A DNA stretch of 64,000 nt. It comes from Methylophilales bacterium. GTDB taxonomy: Bacteria > Pseudomonadota > Gammaproteobacteria > Burkholderiales > Methylophilaceae. The notes beneath the pieces were generated by a model. The model was not told where the DNA came from. It made no database searches and was given only the letters and a program-made list of their open reading frames with translations. The DNA lies in assembly GCA_019823025.1 (NCBI GenBank), contig CP081940.1:620001-684000 (forward strand). The letters are read 5' to 3'. Below, piece by piece: positions 21,342-30,581 of this stretch (positions are counted from its first letter, which is position 1; every line of letters starts with the position of its first letter). Made by a program: the position numbers and the translations under genes.

Positions 21342-22130
21342 ATGCTGACTCATCCTCAATTTGATCCCATTGCAATTTCAATAGGCCCTTTAGCACTTCA
21401 TTGGTATGGGCTCATGTACTTCATCGGATTTTTATCTTTTATATACTTTGGTAAAAAACAGGTAAGAGATCAAACGTGGTCTTTAATCGATGAGAAGGTA
21501 TTGGATGATATGTTTTTTTACGGAGCGCTAGGTGTAATACTTGGTGGAAGATTAGGTTATGTATTGTTTTATCAGCCTACATATTATTTAAATAATCCTG
21601 CTGAAATATTTGCTTTTTGGCAAGGGGGTATGTCTTTTCACGGTGGCTTTCTAGGTGTATTAATCGGGATGATGATGATAGCGAGAAAATATCAAATCAG
21701 ATGGTTAGTCATAACGGATTTTATTGCCCCATTAGTTCCTTTAGGATTAAGTTTTGGTAGGGTTGGTAATTTTATTAATCAAGAGTTATGGGGAAGGCCA
21801 ACAGATGCCACATGGGGAATGATTTTTCCTGCAGTTGATAATATTACCAGGCACCCCTCTCAACTATATCAATCTTTTTTTGAGGGGCTTGTTCTTTTTT
21901 TAATTCTTTGGTTTTACGCAAAAAAACAACGGAGTGTAGGAAAAGTATCTGCATTGTTTTTAATTTTTTATGGATTATTTAGATTCTTGATTGAATTTAC
22001 AAGGGAGCCTGATGGCCACCTTGGTCTGCTTTATTTAGATTTTTCTATGGGTCAATGGTTATCACTTCCTATGCTGATTCTTGGAATGTTTATGTATTTT
22101 AAAGCAACCTCTGTTAGCAACAACGATTAA
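21342..22130 (+). CDS. lgt: Prolipoprotein diacylglyceryl transferase
   Basis: This 262-residue inner-membrane enzyme, with about seven helices, transfers diacylglycerol from phosphatidylglycerol to the lipobox cysteine of prolipoproteins. The Lgt signature [17 protein letters not shown] (139-155) and the essential His100 in SFHGGFLG are present. The start [21 protein letters not shown] is typical. A TATAAT lies about 20 bases before ATG, but no good -35 is seen. Its 3' end overlaps the convergent ybdD-like gene by 17 bases. Confidence 0.96.
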   Translation: MLTHPQFDPIAISIGPLALHWYGLMYFIGFLSFIYFGKKQVRDQTWSLIDEKVLDDMFFYGALGVILGGRLGYVLFYQPTYYLNNPAEIFAFWQGGMSFHGGFLGVLIGMMMIARKYQIRWLVITDFIAPLVPLGLSFGRVGNFINQELWGRPTDATWGMIFPAVDNITRHPSQLYQSFFEGLVLFLILWFYAKKQRSVGKVSALFLIFYGLFRFLIEFTREPDGHLGLLYLDFSMGQWLSLPMLILGMFMYFKATSVSNND

Positions 22131-22296
22131 TCTTATTCCATTTCCCCTCTAATTTTGATTTGAAATATTCAGCCCTAGATAAAGGAAAATCTTTTTTATG
22201 CTTTTTACAGCTGTTAAAATTTTCGAGGTAAATTTCATAGTCATTATCCCCACTGACTGTCCGTATATATAACCATAATTTTCTAAAACTAAACAT
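22114..22296 (-). CDS. YbdD/YjiX family (DUF466) small protein
   Basis: The protein has 60 residues, is cysteine-containing and rich in Tyr/Lys. It reads [20 protein letters not shown] then [16 protein letters not shown], the DUF466 core. This family is nearly always encoded directly after a CstA-type transporter, as here (8-base overlap with cstA), and is thought to help pyruvate or peptide uptake through CstA/BtsT. Molecular function is not established. The 3' end lies within the lgt coding region on the opposite strand. Confidence 0.85.
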   Translation of the reverse strand: MFSFRKLWLYIRTVSGDNDYEIYLENFNSCKKHKKDFPLSRAEYFKSKLEGKWNKINRCC

Positions 22297-24316
22297 TTGA
22301 TAGCTTTCTTTTACGATTTTTGATGTTAGTTGTTAATACAATCCTGATTACATCAATGATGACTATCCATAAGATAATTACTAAAAATATAGTAATACCC
22401 GCATCAAGCTTTAAATTGAAAATAAGTTTTTGTGCGACATCAATTCCGTAATCAGGAATATATCCATTACTTATTTTTTCAGACATTGAGTTAGCTGCTG
22501 AAAGAAAACCTATACGAATATCTTCGCTAAATATTTTTTGATAGGCAGCCGAGGTTGTAACTATCATAAGCCACACTAATGGAATAGCTGTAATCCAAGC
22601 AAATTTAATCTTATCTGATTTTATCAATATCGCAGTTCCAACGCTTAAAGCAATTGCCGCTAACATTTGATTTGCAATGCCAAACAAAGGCCACAGGATA
22701 TTTACTCCACCGTTAGGATCAATAACGCCTATGTATAAGAAATAACCCCAACATGAGACTACAATAAAGCTTGTCAAGATTATTGATGGAAGCCAGGAAG
22801 TTTGTCCTAACTTAGGGTGAAGATTCCCCAACATATCCTGTAACATGAATCTTCCAACTCTTGTACCAGAATCTAACGTAGTCAATATAAATACAGCTTC
22901 AAACATGATGGCAAAGTGATACCACAAAGCGAGCAAATGCTTTCCAAAGGCGTTAGCAAAAATAGTCGCCATTCCAACTGCCAGTGATGGGGCTCCTCCC
23001 GTTCTTGCAAATAATGTAGATTCACCAACATCCTTAGCCAATTGGTTCATCTGTTCAACGGTTACCGAATAACCCCATGAATTGATTTTACTGATTATTT
23101 CATTTGCCTCTGTGCCAACAATTCCAGCAGGACTATTGATGGCAAAATATATTCCAGGCTCTAAAACGCAAGCCGCTACCATTGCCATAATTGCAACAAA
23201 TGCCTCAAGAAGCATTCCACCATAACCAATCATCGGAATGTGTCTTTCATTATCTATTAATTTTGGGGTTGTCCCTGATGAGATGAGTGCATGAAACCCA
23301 GAAATTGCACCACAAGCAATTGTGATAAAAACAAATGGAAATACACTCCCCCCAAAAATAGGTCCAGATCCATCTATGAATTGAGTAACCGCAGGCATTT
23401 TTATATCAGGCTGCATAATTGCGATAGCAATAGCTAGAAAAATAATAGTGCCAAGCTTCACAAAGGTTGATAAATAATCTCTTGGTGCAAGGAGCATCCA
23501 TATTGGCAAAACTGCTGCGATAAAGCCATAGATAATAAGAGACCATGCCAAGAAAAGACCACTATGATCAAAATAACTTCTCATTGATTCCGAATTATCA
23601 ATGATGCTCCCCATGTAAACTGCCATTAAAAGCAAAATAACTCCAATAGCAGTCGCTTCTAGAACTCTTCCGGGGCGAATAAATCTCATATAAAAACCAA
23701 CAAGAATTGCTATTGGAATGGTCGCGACAACCGTTGATGTTGCCCAGGGACTGTTTTTCATTGCATTTACAACTACTAAGCCTAAAACAGCAATTAGGAT
23801 AATCATGATTACGAAAGTACCAATCATCGAAGCAAAGCCAGCTAGAGCACCCAACTCTTCTTTAGCCATTTGACCCAAACTCTTACCATTTCTTCTAACT
23901 GAAAAAAATAAAATAACCATATCTTGAACAGCACCACCCACTACTGCCCCAACTAAAATCCAAATTGTGCCGGGTAGATAACCAAATTGAGCTGCAAGAG
24001 TTGGGCCAACAAGGGGTCCTGGTCCAGCGATAGCAGCAAAATGAATGCCAAATAATACCCATTTATTTGTAGGGACAAAATCTTGACCATTACTAAATTT
24101 AACTGCGGGAGTCTGCCTTGAGCCATCAATTACGAGTGCCTTTGTTGCAATCCAGGCGGAATAAAATCTATAAGCAACCGTATAAATACATATGGCTGCC
24201 GTGATAAACCAGATCGCATTGATAGACTCTTCTCTCTGAAGTGCTATTAATGAAAATGCAAAGGCGCCAAGAAGTGATACAAGTGCCCAAATGATTTTAT
24301 TTCCAATATTTTTCAT
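22289..24316 (-). CDS. cstA: CstA-type carbon starvation transporter
   Basis: This 675-residue membrane protein has roughly 16-18 helices. The conserved CstA N-terminal motifs are FVPTNKWVLFGIHFAAIAGPGPLVGPTLAAQ region (about 76-106) and VGGAVQDMVILFFSVRRNGKSLG. The later FHALISSGTTPK and TLDSGTRVGRFMLQD segments also fit. CstA/BtsT proteins are H+-coupled pyruvate or peptide symporters; which substrate applies cannot be read here. It is the middle gene of a DUF429-cstA-ybdD set on the minus strand, with no gap to the DUF429 gene. Confidence 0.93.
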   Translation of the reverse strand: MKNIGNKIIWALVSLLGAFAFSLIALQREESINAIWFITAAICIYTVAYRFYSAWIATKALVIDGSRQTPAVKFSNGQDFVPTNKWVLFGIHFAAIAGPGPLVGPTLAAQFGYLPGTIWILVGAVVGGAVQDMVILFFSVRRNGKSLGQMAKEELGALAGFASMIGTFVIMIILIAVLGLVVVNAMKNSPWATSTVVATIPIAILVGFYMRFIRPGRVLEATAIGVILLLMAVYMGSIIDNSESMRSYFDHSGLFLAWSLIIYGFIAAVLPIWMLLAPRDYLSTFVKLGTIIFLAIAIAIMQPDIKMPAVTQFIDGSGPIFGGSVFPFVFITIACGAISGFHALISSGTTPKLIDNERHIPMIGYGGMLLEAFVAIMAMVAACVLEPGIYFAINSPAGIVGTEANEIISKINSWGYSVTVEQMNQLAKDVGESTLFARTGGAPSLAVGMATIFANAFGKHLLALWYHFAIMFEAVFILTTLDSGTRVGRFMLQDMLGNLHPKLGQTSWLPSIILTSFIVVSCWGYFLYIGVIDPNGGVNILWPLFGIANQMLAAIALSVGTAILIKSDKIKFAWITAIPLVWLMIVTTSAAYQKIFSEDIRIGFLSAANSMSEKISNGYIPDYGIDVAQKLIFNLKLDAGITIFLVIILWIVIIDVIRIVLTTNIKNRKRKLSNV

Positions 24317-25003
24317 TTAGTAATAAATTTTACTTAAAGAAGTTTCTGGTTTTTTTGGAACGTAAGAAGCCATATTAGCAATTATTTTCTGGGTTGACCA
24401 TAGAACTGCAATAGCATCTAAAATGTCATCATCTGCAACATCGCATCTCTTAAAACTAGCTCTTATTTTCTCAAAATTAAATTTTGGAAATAACTTTTTG
24501 ACTAGTTTATATCTCATTTTGAACCCTTCATTAGTTTTTTTTCCTAACTCTATTACCCCCATATCATTCATCGACATAAAACTTAACTCAGGATGCACCT
24601 CATACAGTTTTATTTTTTTATTTGGTTTACAAAAAATTGTCCTTGCTTCCTTTATTTTGGAGAATAAAAACCATGATTGCTTTGAAATCTTTTTTCCACA
24701 AATTGACTCATTAATTTCACATGCATCAGTGTAGTTATCTGAATGCAATGTTTCTAAAGCAGGAGCTGAAAATATCGTAGAGGCTCTTGATTTTAATAAG
24801 GTTCTCGCCTCAGCATCTGCCATACGAAATCCTTTTTCATGTATGGCTAATGGAATATCAATTCCAGCTGTCGATTTTTGACTACTTATACTTTCTAAAT
24901 CATTTAAGTCCTTAATTAGCCTTATACTTAAGTCTCCTTTAGTTCTCTCTTCAGCCACTACCCAGCCGAATTTACATCCATCGATTCCAAAAATATCTTT
25001 CAT
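24317..25003 (-). CDS. DUF429 protein, predicted RNase H-fold nuclease
   Basis: The protein has 228 residues. FGIDGCKFGWVVA at the N-terminus, GIDIPLAI near 48 and FRMADAEARTLLKSRASTIFS near 59-79 match the DUF429 family, which is predicted to have an RNase H-like fold. The acidic residues Asp8 and Asp50 would be candidate metal ligands. No activity has been shown for the family to my knowledge. The stop abuts the cstA start, but functional linkage is uncertain. It is divergent from coaBC with a 43-base spacer. Confidence 0.75.
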   Translation of the reverse strand: MKDIFGIDGCKFGWVVAEERTKGDLSIRLIKDLNDLESISSQKSTAGIDIPLAIHEKGFRMADAEARTLLKSRASTIFSAPALETLHSDNYTDACEINESICGKKISKQSWFLFSKIKEARTIFCKPNKKIKLYEVHPELSFMSMNDMGVIELGKKTNEGFKMRYKLVKKLFPKFNFEKIRASFKRCDVADDDILDAIAVLWSTQKIIANMASYVPKKPETSLSKIYY

Positions 25004-25046
25004 ATTTGTTATACTTTCATTCCTAATAAATTATTTTAACTTAACA

Positions 25047-26246
25047 ATGCTTAAAAAAAAGATTCTGCTGGGAGTCACAGGGAGTATAGCTGCTTACAAG
25101 GCTGCTGAATTAATTCGACTACTGCGTAAAAATAATTTTTTTGTCCAGGTTGTTTTAACCAAGTCAGCAAAGCAATTTGTTACCCCATTGACCCTTCAAG
25201 CCCTTTCTGGGAATCCTGTTTTAGAAAATATGTGGGAACCTACAGAGGGTAACGGAATGGAACATATCAATCTTGCAAGAACTGCAGATTTAATATTAAT
25301 CGCACCGGCTTCTTGTAACTTCATTGCTAAACTAGCTAATGGTTTAGCAGATGACCTTCTAACCAATCTATGCCTGGCTAGGTCATGCCCACTTCTTGTA
25401 GCCCCCGCGATGAACGTTGAAATGTTTAACAATACAGCCACACAAAGAAACATAGAGACAATTAAAAATGATGGCATAGTAATTTCTGGTCCAGATGCAG
25501 GTGAGCAGGCTTGCGGTGAAGTTGGTTTTGGAAGGCTAATAAATTTTGAATCGATGATGCTTGATATTAAAAAAATAATAACTCCTCAAATTTTTTCTAA
25601 TAGGAAAATCTTAATCTCATCTGGTGCTACGCTTGAAAAAATTGATGAAGCTAGAGCTATTACCAATTTAAGCTCTGGTCTAATGGGATTAAATCTTGCA
25701 AAAATGGCATATATGATGGGGGCGGAGGTTACTGTTATTTCTGGTCACTCCAATTATGAATTTCCATCCTGCATCAAAACAGCAAAAGCAATGAATCATG
25801 ATGAGATGAGTGATTCTATTACTTCTCATATTGAAAAAAATGATATCTACATTAGCGCTGCCGCTATATCTGACTATAAGCCAAATTACACAGAAGGTAA
25901 GATAAAGAAAAAAAGTAAAAATATTTCCCTAGAACTTAAAAAAACTAAGGATATTCTCAGTCACATAGGAAAAGATTTTAGTCATAAGATAGTTGTTGGA
26001 TTTGCTGCTGAATCTGAAAATTTAATTGAGAATGCAAAAAATAAACTTGTATCAAAAAATTTAGACATTATTGTCGGCAATGAAATTAAACATTCAATGG
26101 GGAAAACAAGAGCTAAGATGGTTATTATCGATCAATATGAAGAAAGGTATCTACCTGAGGCTGACAAAGAGGAACAAAGTAGAATTATCTTAGAACATAT
26201 ATTTAAATTTTTCATGAGAGTAAAGGCGCATGACACTATCAATTGA
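25047..26246 (+). CDS. coaBC: Bifunctional phosphopantothenoylcysteine decarboxylase / synthetase
   Basis: This 399-residue enzyme provides two steps of coenzyme A synthesis. The N-terminal flavoprotein CoaC (about 1-180) has [34 protein letters not shown], the PAMNVEMF active-site motif and the catalytic Cys in [11 protein letters not shown]. The CoaB part (about 185-395) has [22 protein letters not shown], the dimer and CTP-binding region, and AAISDYKP. It overlaps dut by 17 bases, the common coaBC-dut pairing. Confidence 0.96.
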   Translation: MLKKKILLGVTGSIAAYKAAELIRLLRKNNFFVQVVLTKSAKQFVTPLTLQALSGNPVLENMWEPTEGNGMEHINLARTADLILIAPASCNFIAKLANGLADDLLTNLCLARSCPLLVAPAMNVEMFNNTATQRNIETIKNDGIVISGPDAGEQACGEVGFGRLINFESMMLDIKKIITPQIFSNRKILISSGATLEKIDEARAITNLSSGLMGLNLAKMAYMMGAEVTVISGHSNYEFPSCIKTAKAMNHDEMSDSITSHIEKNDIYISAAAISDYKPNYTEGKIKKKSKNISLELKKTKDILSHIGKDFSHKIVVGFAAESENLIENAKNKLVSKNLDIIVGNEIKHSMGKTRAKMVIIDQYEERYLPEADKEEQSRIILEHIFKFFMRVKAHDTIN

Positions 26247-26682
26247 CTTTAAAATTCTTAATCCATTAATAAGAGATCATATCCCAACTTATGCATCAGA
26301 AGGCTCTGCAGGACTGGATCTACGAGCGTGTATAGATGATCCTGTAGTTATTAATCCAGGAAAAACAGAGCTGATTCCCACAGGTATCTCAATTTTTATT
26401 CAAGACCCAGGATATGCAGGACTCATACTGCCAAGGTCAGGGCTTGGGCATAAGCATGGGATAGTTCTTGGTAACCTAGTTGGATTAATTGACTCAGATT
26501 ATCAAGGTGAATTATTCATCTCTACATGGAACAGAGGTTCATCATCATTTACCATAAACTCTCTGGATAGAATTGCACAGCTTGTGATAGTTCCAGTATC
26601 ACAAGCAACATTTAATTTGGTTTCAGACTATTCCAAAAGTGATCGTGGAGATGGTGGTTTCGGAAGCACCGGAAAGTCGTAA
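26230..26682 (+). CDS. dut: Deoxyuridine 5'-triphosphate nucleotidohydrolase
   Basis: This 150-residue trimeric dUTPase hydrolyses dUTP to dUMP and so keeps uracil out of DNA. All five motifs are visible: [34 protein letters not shown] (with the catalytic Asp), [10 protein letters not shown] and the P-loop-like tail [12 protein letters not shown]. The length is normal. The first 17 bases lie inside the end of coaBC. Confidence 0.97.
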   Translation: MTLSIDFKILNPLIRDHIPTYASEGSAGLDLRACIDDPVVINPGKTELIPTGISIFIQDPGYAGLILPRSGLGHKHGIVLGNLVGLIDSDYQGELFISTWNRGSSSFTINSLDRIAQLVIVPVSQATFNLVSDYSKSDRGDGGFGSTGKS

Positions 26683-26689
26683 AAAAGAC

Positions 26690-26718
26690 TTGATATGACG
26701 CCTAATTCTATGGATAAT
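26690..26718 (+). promoter_or_regulatory. Promoter of rpmB-rpmG
   Basis: TTGATA (26690-26695), a 17-base spacer and GATAAT (26713-26718) lie between the dut stop and the L28 gene, 38 bases before its ATG. A plausible sigma-70 promoter, predicted from sequence only. Confidence 0.6.
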
Positions 26719-26755
26719 AAACCTCTTTTGCGAATTTGAACAATCGAGGTTAGAT

Positions 26756-26992
26756 ATGGCTAGAGTATGTGATGTAACAGGGAAGAAAACGACAACAGGG
26801 AACAACGTTTCTCATGCTAAGAATAGAACGCGTCGAAAATTTCTCCCCAATCTTCAAAGTCGTAAATTTTGGGTTGAAAGTGAGAACCGTTGGGTCTCTA
26901 TGAAAATATCTGGAGCAGCGCTCAGAACTATTGATAAGCTTGGGATTGATGAAGTTCTTAAAAGAATGCGTGCAGATGGTAAAAAGGTTTAA
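26756..26992 (+). CDS. rpmB: 50S ribosomal protein L28
   Basis: The 78 residues start [21 protein letters not shown], the standard L28 N-terminus, with [20 protein letters not shown] following. Only one Cys is present, so this is the zinc-free type of proteobacteria. It forms the usual rpmB-rpmG pair, with L33 starting 10 bases downstream. Confidence 0.97.
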   Translation: MARVCDVTGKKTTTGNNVSHAKNRTRRKFLPNLQSRKFWVESENRWVSMKISGAALRTIDKLGIDEVLKRMRADGKKV

Positions 26993-27002
26993 GGAGTAAA
27001 TT

Positions 27003-27158
27003 ATGAGAGAAAAAATAAGATTAGATTCGTCAGCAGGTACTGGACATTTTTATACAACGACAAAAAATAAAAGAACCATGACTGAAAAGTTCGAAATCAA
27101 GAAATTTGATCCTACTATTCGTAAACACGTTATCTACAAAGAAAATAAGATAAAATAA
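27003..27158 (+). CDS. rpmG: 50S ribosomal protein L33, zinc-free form
   Basis: This is a short gene of 51 codons plus stop, starting ATG after AAGGAG at spacing 6. It translates to [20 protein letters not shown], then [17 protein letters not shown] and [12 protein letters not shown], clearly L33. There is no cysteine, so it is the C-minus form that does not bind zinc. It ends 3 bases before the stop of the convergent mscS-type gene, leaving no room for a terminator. Confidence 0.96.
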   Translation: MREKIRLDSSAGTGHFYTTTKNKRTMTEKFEIKKFDPTIRKHVIYKENKIK

Positions 27159-27161
27159 TTT

Positions 27162-28454
27162 TTATTTTTTCGTAATCGACACTCTGTGTGGGTAAGGTAT
27201 TTCTATATTATTACTCTTGAACTCTTCAAAAATAGCCCTATAAATATCCGATTTTAACTCTAAAAAACCTTTGTCAGGGTCAACGACGAAGCAAGCAATG
27301 TGTAAATTAATCCCGCTATCAGCAAATTCTTTTACAAATACATTTGGTTTTGGATCTTGGATTACTCTTTCTTCTGCGTGGCACACTTTCAAAATGACTT
27401 CCATTGCCTTATCAATAGACGACTCATAGCTTATTTGTAGGTCTAAGGGTATTTTAACAGTCGTATTTGAGAAAGTGAGGTTTGTAATTTCACTAGTTAA
27501 TAATTGTTCATTAGGTATAAGAACTTCTATACCATCTAGTCTCCTAATAGCGGTATAACGTGATTTTATTGCAGTTACCCTTCCATATTCACCACTAACA
27601 TCAATCATATCGCCAACCCTAATGGATTCATCACTGAGAAGTAAAAACCCACTTATATAATTAGCAGCCACCTTTTGAAAACCAAAAGCTAAACCTAAAC
27701 CAAAAGCTCCACCAAAAATTGTTAAAAATGATAAATCAATTCCTAAAACATTTAGAACTGTAATAATTGCAAGAATATAAAGTAAAATCTTGAGTATTTT
27801 TATGACAACAATTCTTTGATTTGCTCTAAAGCTTTTAGATTTTATATTCATTACTCTATTTTCAATAAATCTTGCGATCGTCATTGCAAATAAAACTGCA
27901 ATAAATATCCCCAGGATAGTCTCAACAATTAAAAGCATTGTGATGCTTTCTTCGGCAATGACAAATTTTATAGAATCAAGTCGATCTTGGATTTGTTTTA
28001 AAACACCAAATTGAAAGGCCAAATAACTTGTGACCAAAATTCCAGCAAATATATTTTCAAAAGGTCGAAGCCATGGTCCTGGTTTTAAGATATATCTTGT
28101 AAATATTATTGCTAATCTGACAAATATAAGGATTACTAGTACACTATTTGCAAAATATAATAACCTCCATTGGAGATCTCCCTCCCTTAAAAAAAACATA
28201 GCGCTGAAAAGTATTGAAAGCATGAAAGCTGGCCTGAATAACTTAAAAATATCTTTAAGGTTATTTTGATTATCTACTATATATTTTCTACTTAATCTTC
28301 TCCTAATCAGGTACTCTGCAAAAAAAGCTGTACCGATTACCAAGAATACTAATAATAATTGTGAAATAAATCCCCAACTCATCAAAGTTTCTAAAGTGAA
28401 ATTATTTTTTAGATAAAATAAGTTGCTTTGCATTTGTGTATATTCTAAATTCAT
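27162..28454 (-). CDS. MscS-family mechanosensitive ion channel
   Basis: The protein has 430 residues and about five to six membrane helices in the first 260 residues. The pore helix and the beta domain that follows (GAFGLGLAFGFQKVAANY, then FLLLSDESIRVGDMIDVSG and YTAIRRLDGIEVLIPNEQLL) are the MscS signature. A soluble alpha-beta C-terminal domain closes the chain. Such channels release solutes on osmotic downshock. It is longer than the 286-residue E. coli MscS because of extra N-terminal helices. It lies 25 bases after mgtE on the same strand. Confidence 0.92.
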   Translation of the reverse strand: MNLEYTQMQSNLFYLKNNFTLETLMSWGFISQLLLVFLVIGTAFFAEYLIRRRLSRKYIVDNQNNLKDIFKLFRPAFMLSILFSAMFFLREGDLQWRLLYFANSVLVILIFVRLAIIFTRYILKPGPWLRPFENIFAGILVTSYLAFQFGVLKQIQDRLDSIKFVIAEESITMLLIVETILGIFIAVLFAMTIARFIENRVMNIKSKSFRANQRIVVIKILKILLYILAIITVLNVLGIDLSFLTIFGGAFGLGLAFGFQKVAANYISGFLLLSDESIRVGDMIDVSGEYGRVTAIKSRYTAIRRLDGIEVLIPNEQLLTSEITNLTFSNTTVKIPLDLQISYESSIDKAMEVILKVCHAEERVIQDPKPNVFVKEFADSGINLHIACFVVDPDKGFLELKSDIYRAIFEEFKSNNIEIPYPHRVSITKK

Positions 28455-28479
28455 TTTTTATCAACTTTTAAAAAAATAT

Positions 28480-29916
28480 TTACGTTAAAACCAAGGTTGC
28501 AAGTCCAAGGAATATAAAAAAACCTCCGCTATCTGTCATTGCAGTTATTAAAACACTTGAGCCAACTGCGGGATCTTTACCTAAGCGATGCATTAAAAGT
28601 GGCATTAAAACCCCCATAATCGCTGCGAGTATAAGGTTTAAAACCATAGCACTCGCCATTACAAAACCTAAATCAGCATTATTATATAAATAAAATGCGA
28701 ATAAACCTACAATTGATCCCCATATCAACCCATTTAAAAGCGCCACACTTATCTCTTTATACAATAAGGATCGTATGCTTGATTGGGTTAATTGTCCTAT
28801 CGCTAACGCCCTTACTATCATGGCCGTTGTTTGATTTCCTGAATTTCCACCAATACTTGCAATAATTGGCATGAGCGCCGCTAAGGCAACAACTTTCTCA
28901 ATAGAGCCTTCGAAAATACCAATCACTCTTGATGCTATAAACGCCGTTAATAGATTTATTGCCAACCATGCCCATCGGTTTTGAACTGATTTCCATATTG
29001 AAGAAAAAATGTCTTCTTCTTCCCTCAATCCAGCCATAGAAAATTTTTCATTATCAGATTCTTGTCTAATAAAATCCATTACAGCTTCAACAGTCAACCT
29101 ACCAACTAATTTTTTATTTTCATCAACCACAGGAGCCGTAACTAAATCATATCTTTCAAAAGCGTTTGAAGCTTCATCAGCTAAATCTTCTGGCTTAAAC
29201 AAAACTACCTCTTTTGCCATAATATTTTTAACTATTGTTGTTGGAGCATTAACAATTATTCTTTCTAATGGCAAAACTCCCAAAATTAAACCATCTTTAT
29301 CAACAACAAATAATTTATCAGTATGGTTTGGCAGCTTCTTAATTTTTCTTAAATAATTTAAAACTACCTCTAAAGTTAAATCTTCTCTAATAGTTGTTAT
29401 CTCAAATTCCATTAAGCTACCTACAGAATCTTCTGGGTACGATAATGCTGACTGAAGTCTCTCTCTATTTTGAATATCTAAATTTTCTAGTAAGTCTTTC
29501 AAGACTTCTTCAGGTAAATCTGGTGCAATGTCTGCAATCTCATCTGTATCAAGTTGCTCTGCAGCCGCTAACAACTCTGTACTATCCATATCGGCTATAA
29601 GGGTTTGACGCACAGAATCAGATACCTCAATTAGGATATCACCTTCATTTTCACTCTTAACTAAATCCCATAAAACTAAACGTTTTTGGACTGGCAATGA
29701 CTCAAGAATATCTGCAATATCAGCGGGATGAAGATCATCTAGTAAGCTTTCGAGTGAGCTTATATTTTTTTTGCTGACAAGATTTTTAATTAATGCATGC
29801 TTCTCATCCACTGAGTTATCATTAGAATTTTCAGAAAACTCAGAACTCTCTAATAGTTCATCAATTTGATCTATCAGATCGTTCAAACTTTCTTTTCTTT
29901 CGATATTATTTTTCAT
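28480..29916 (-). CDS. mgtE: Magnesium channel MgtE
   Basis: The protein has 478 residues. The acidic N-domain (about 35-170) holds LLDDLHPADIADILESLP repeats. It is followed by a CBS pair (about 175-300, FVVDKDGLILGVLPLERIIV and VDENKKLVGRLTVEAV) and a five-helix pore (about 315-478) with MPIIASIGGNSGNQTTAMIVR. In this family Mg2+ binding between the N and CBS domains closes the channel, so control is mainly at protein level. No Mg2+ riboswitch is visible in the short leader. It is followed by an MscS gene. Confidence 0.96.
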   Translation of the reverse strand: MKNNIERKESLNDLIDQIDELLESSEFSENSNDNSVDEKHALIKNLVSKKNISSLESLLDDLHPADIADILESLPVQKRLVLWDLVKSENEGDILIEVSDSVRQTLIADMDSTELLAAAEQLDTDEIADIAPDLPEEVLKDLLENLDIQNRERLQSALSYPEDSVGSLMEFEITTIREDLTLEVVLNYLRKIKKLPNHTDKLFVVDKDGLILGVLPLERIIVNAPTTIVKNIMAKEVVLFKPEDLADEASNAFERYDLVTAPVVDENKKLVGRLTVEAVMDFIRQESDNEKFSMAGLREEEDIFSSIWKSVQNRWAWLAINLLTAFIASRVIGIFEGSIEKVVALAALMPIIASIGGNSGNQTTAMIVRALAIGQLTQSSIRSLLYKEISVALLNGLIWGSIVGLFAFYLYNNADLGFVMASAMVLNLILAAIMGVLMPLLMHRLGKDPAVGSSVLITAMTDSGGFFIFLGLATLVLT

Positions 29917-29944
29917 AATTTTAGGTGGATGAAATCATGTACTT

Positions 29945-29974
29945 ATTATAAGTACTTATACTTAAAATAAACAA
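29945..29974 (-). promoter_or_regulatory. Possible mgtE promoter with overlapping palindrome
   Basis: On the minus strand TTGTTT (29969-29974), an 18-base spacer and a perfect TATAAT (29945-29950) precede mgtE. A perfect 14-base palindrome, TATAAGTACTTATA (29947-29960), overlaps the -10 and could be an operator or simply AT-rich chance. The -35 overlaps the A/T run of the rplQ terminator. Confidence 0.45.
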
Positions 29975-30002
29975 AAAAAAACCAGCTTTAAGCTGGTTTT
30001 TT
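29973..30002 (-). terminator. Terminator of the alpha operon (after rplQ)
   Basis: A 7-bp perfect stem ACCAGCT / AGCTGGT with a TTA loop is flanked by A- and T-runs on both sides, so it could work in either direction. It lies 22 bases after the rplQ stop and closes the large ribosomal cluster. Confidence 0.92.
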
Positions 30003-30023
30003 AAAATAAAACTATTATCTAGC

Positions 30024-30554
30024 CTATGCTTTTTTTGCCGCAGGCTTTTTAGTTTCTGCTTTTTTTGCCGCAGGCTTTTTAGTTTCTGCTTTTTTTGCCG
30101 CAGGCTTTTTAGTTTCTTCTATTGGTGTAACGTCAATAGGATTATTTATGTTCGCTGAATCTAGTTTTTTCTCTTCAGGAGTCTCTTCTTTTTTAATTGG
30201 TCTTTCCACAAGCTCAACATATGCCATTGGAGCGTTGTCGCCTTTTCTAAAACCACATTTAAGAATTCTTAAGTATCCACCTGCTCTTTTGCTATATCTA
30301 GGACCTAACTCACTAAATAATTTTCCTACAATCTCTCTATCTCTTAATCGACTGAAAGCTAATCTTTTATTGTGAACACTAGTCTCTTTAGCGAGAGTAA
30401 TCATTGGTTCAGCATACTTCCTTAATTCTTTAGCTTTTGGAAGGGTAGTTCTAATTAGCTCATGTTTAAATAATGAAACAACCATATTCTTAAACATAGC
30501 CTTTCTATGACTACTCGTTCTATTTAACTTTCTATGTGCCTTACCATGTCGCAT
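30024..30554 (-). CDS. rplQ: 50S ribosomal protein L17 with extended C-terminal tail
   Basis: The protein has 176 residues. The first 120 or so are ordinary L17 ([41 protein letters not shown]). Usual proteobacterial L17 ends near 127-131. Here about 55 residues follow: an acidic linker, then three copies of the decapeptide [10 protein letters not shown]. The tail is basic, probably disordered and exposed. It is the last gene of the rpsM-rpsK-rpsD-rpoA-rplQ operon and lies just before the terminator. Confidence 0.95.
   Translation of the reverse strand: MRHGKAHRKLNRTSSHRKAMFKNMVVSLFKHELIRTTLPKAKELRKYAEPMITLAKETSVHNKRLAFSRLRDREIVGKLFSELGPRYSKRAGGYLRILKCGFRKGDNAPMAYVELVERPIKKEETPEEKKLDSANINNPIDVTPIEETKKPAAKKAETKKPAAKKAETKKPAAKKA
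30031..30120 (-). repeat. Three 30-base tandem repeats in the rplQ 3' end
   Basis: Three adjacent 30-base units (30031-30060, 30061-30090, 30091-30120) are identical except for one base in the last. Each codes for ten residues of the L17 tail, so copy-number changes would keep the frame. Confidence 0.95.
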
Positions 30555-30581
30555 GTTATTACTCCAAAACTATTTTTTAAT

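Noticed and set aside
30031..30120. Short direct repeats that could suggest a CRISPR or other array
   Set aside because: The units are adjacent without spacers, keep the reading frame and encode the L17 tail.
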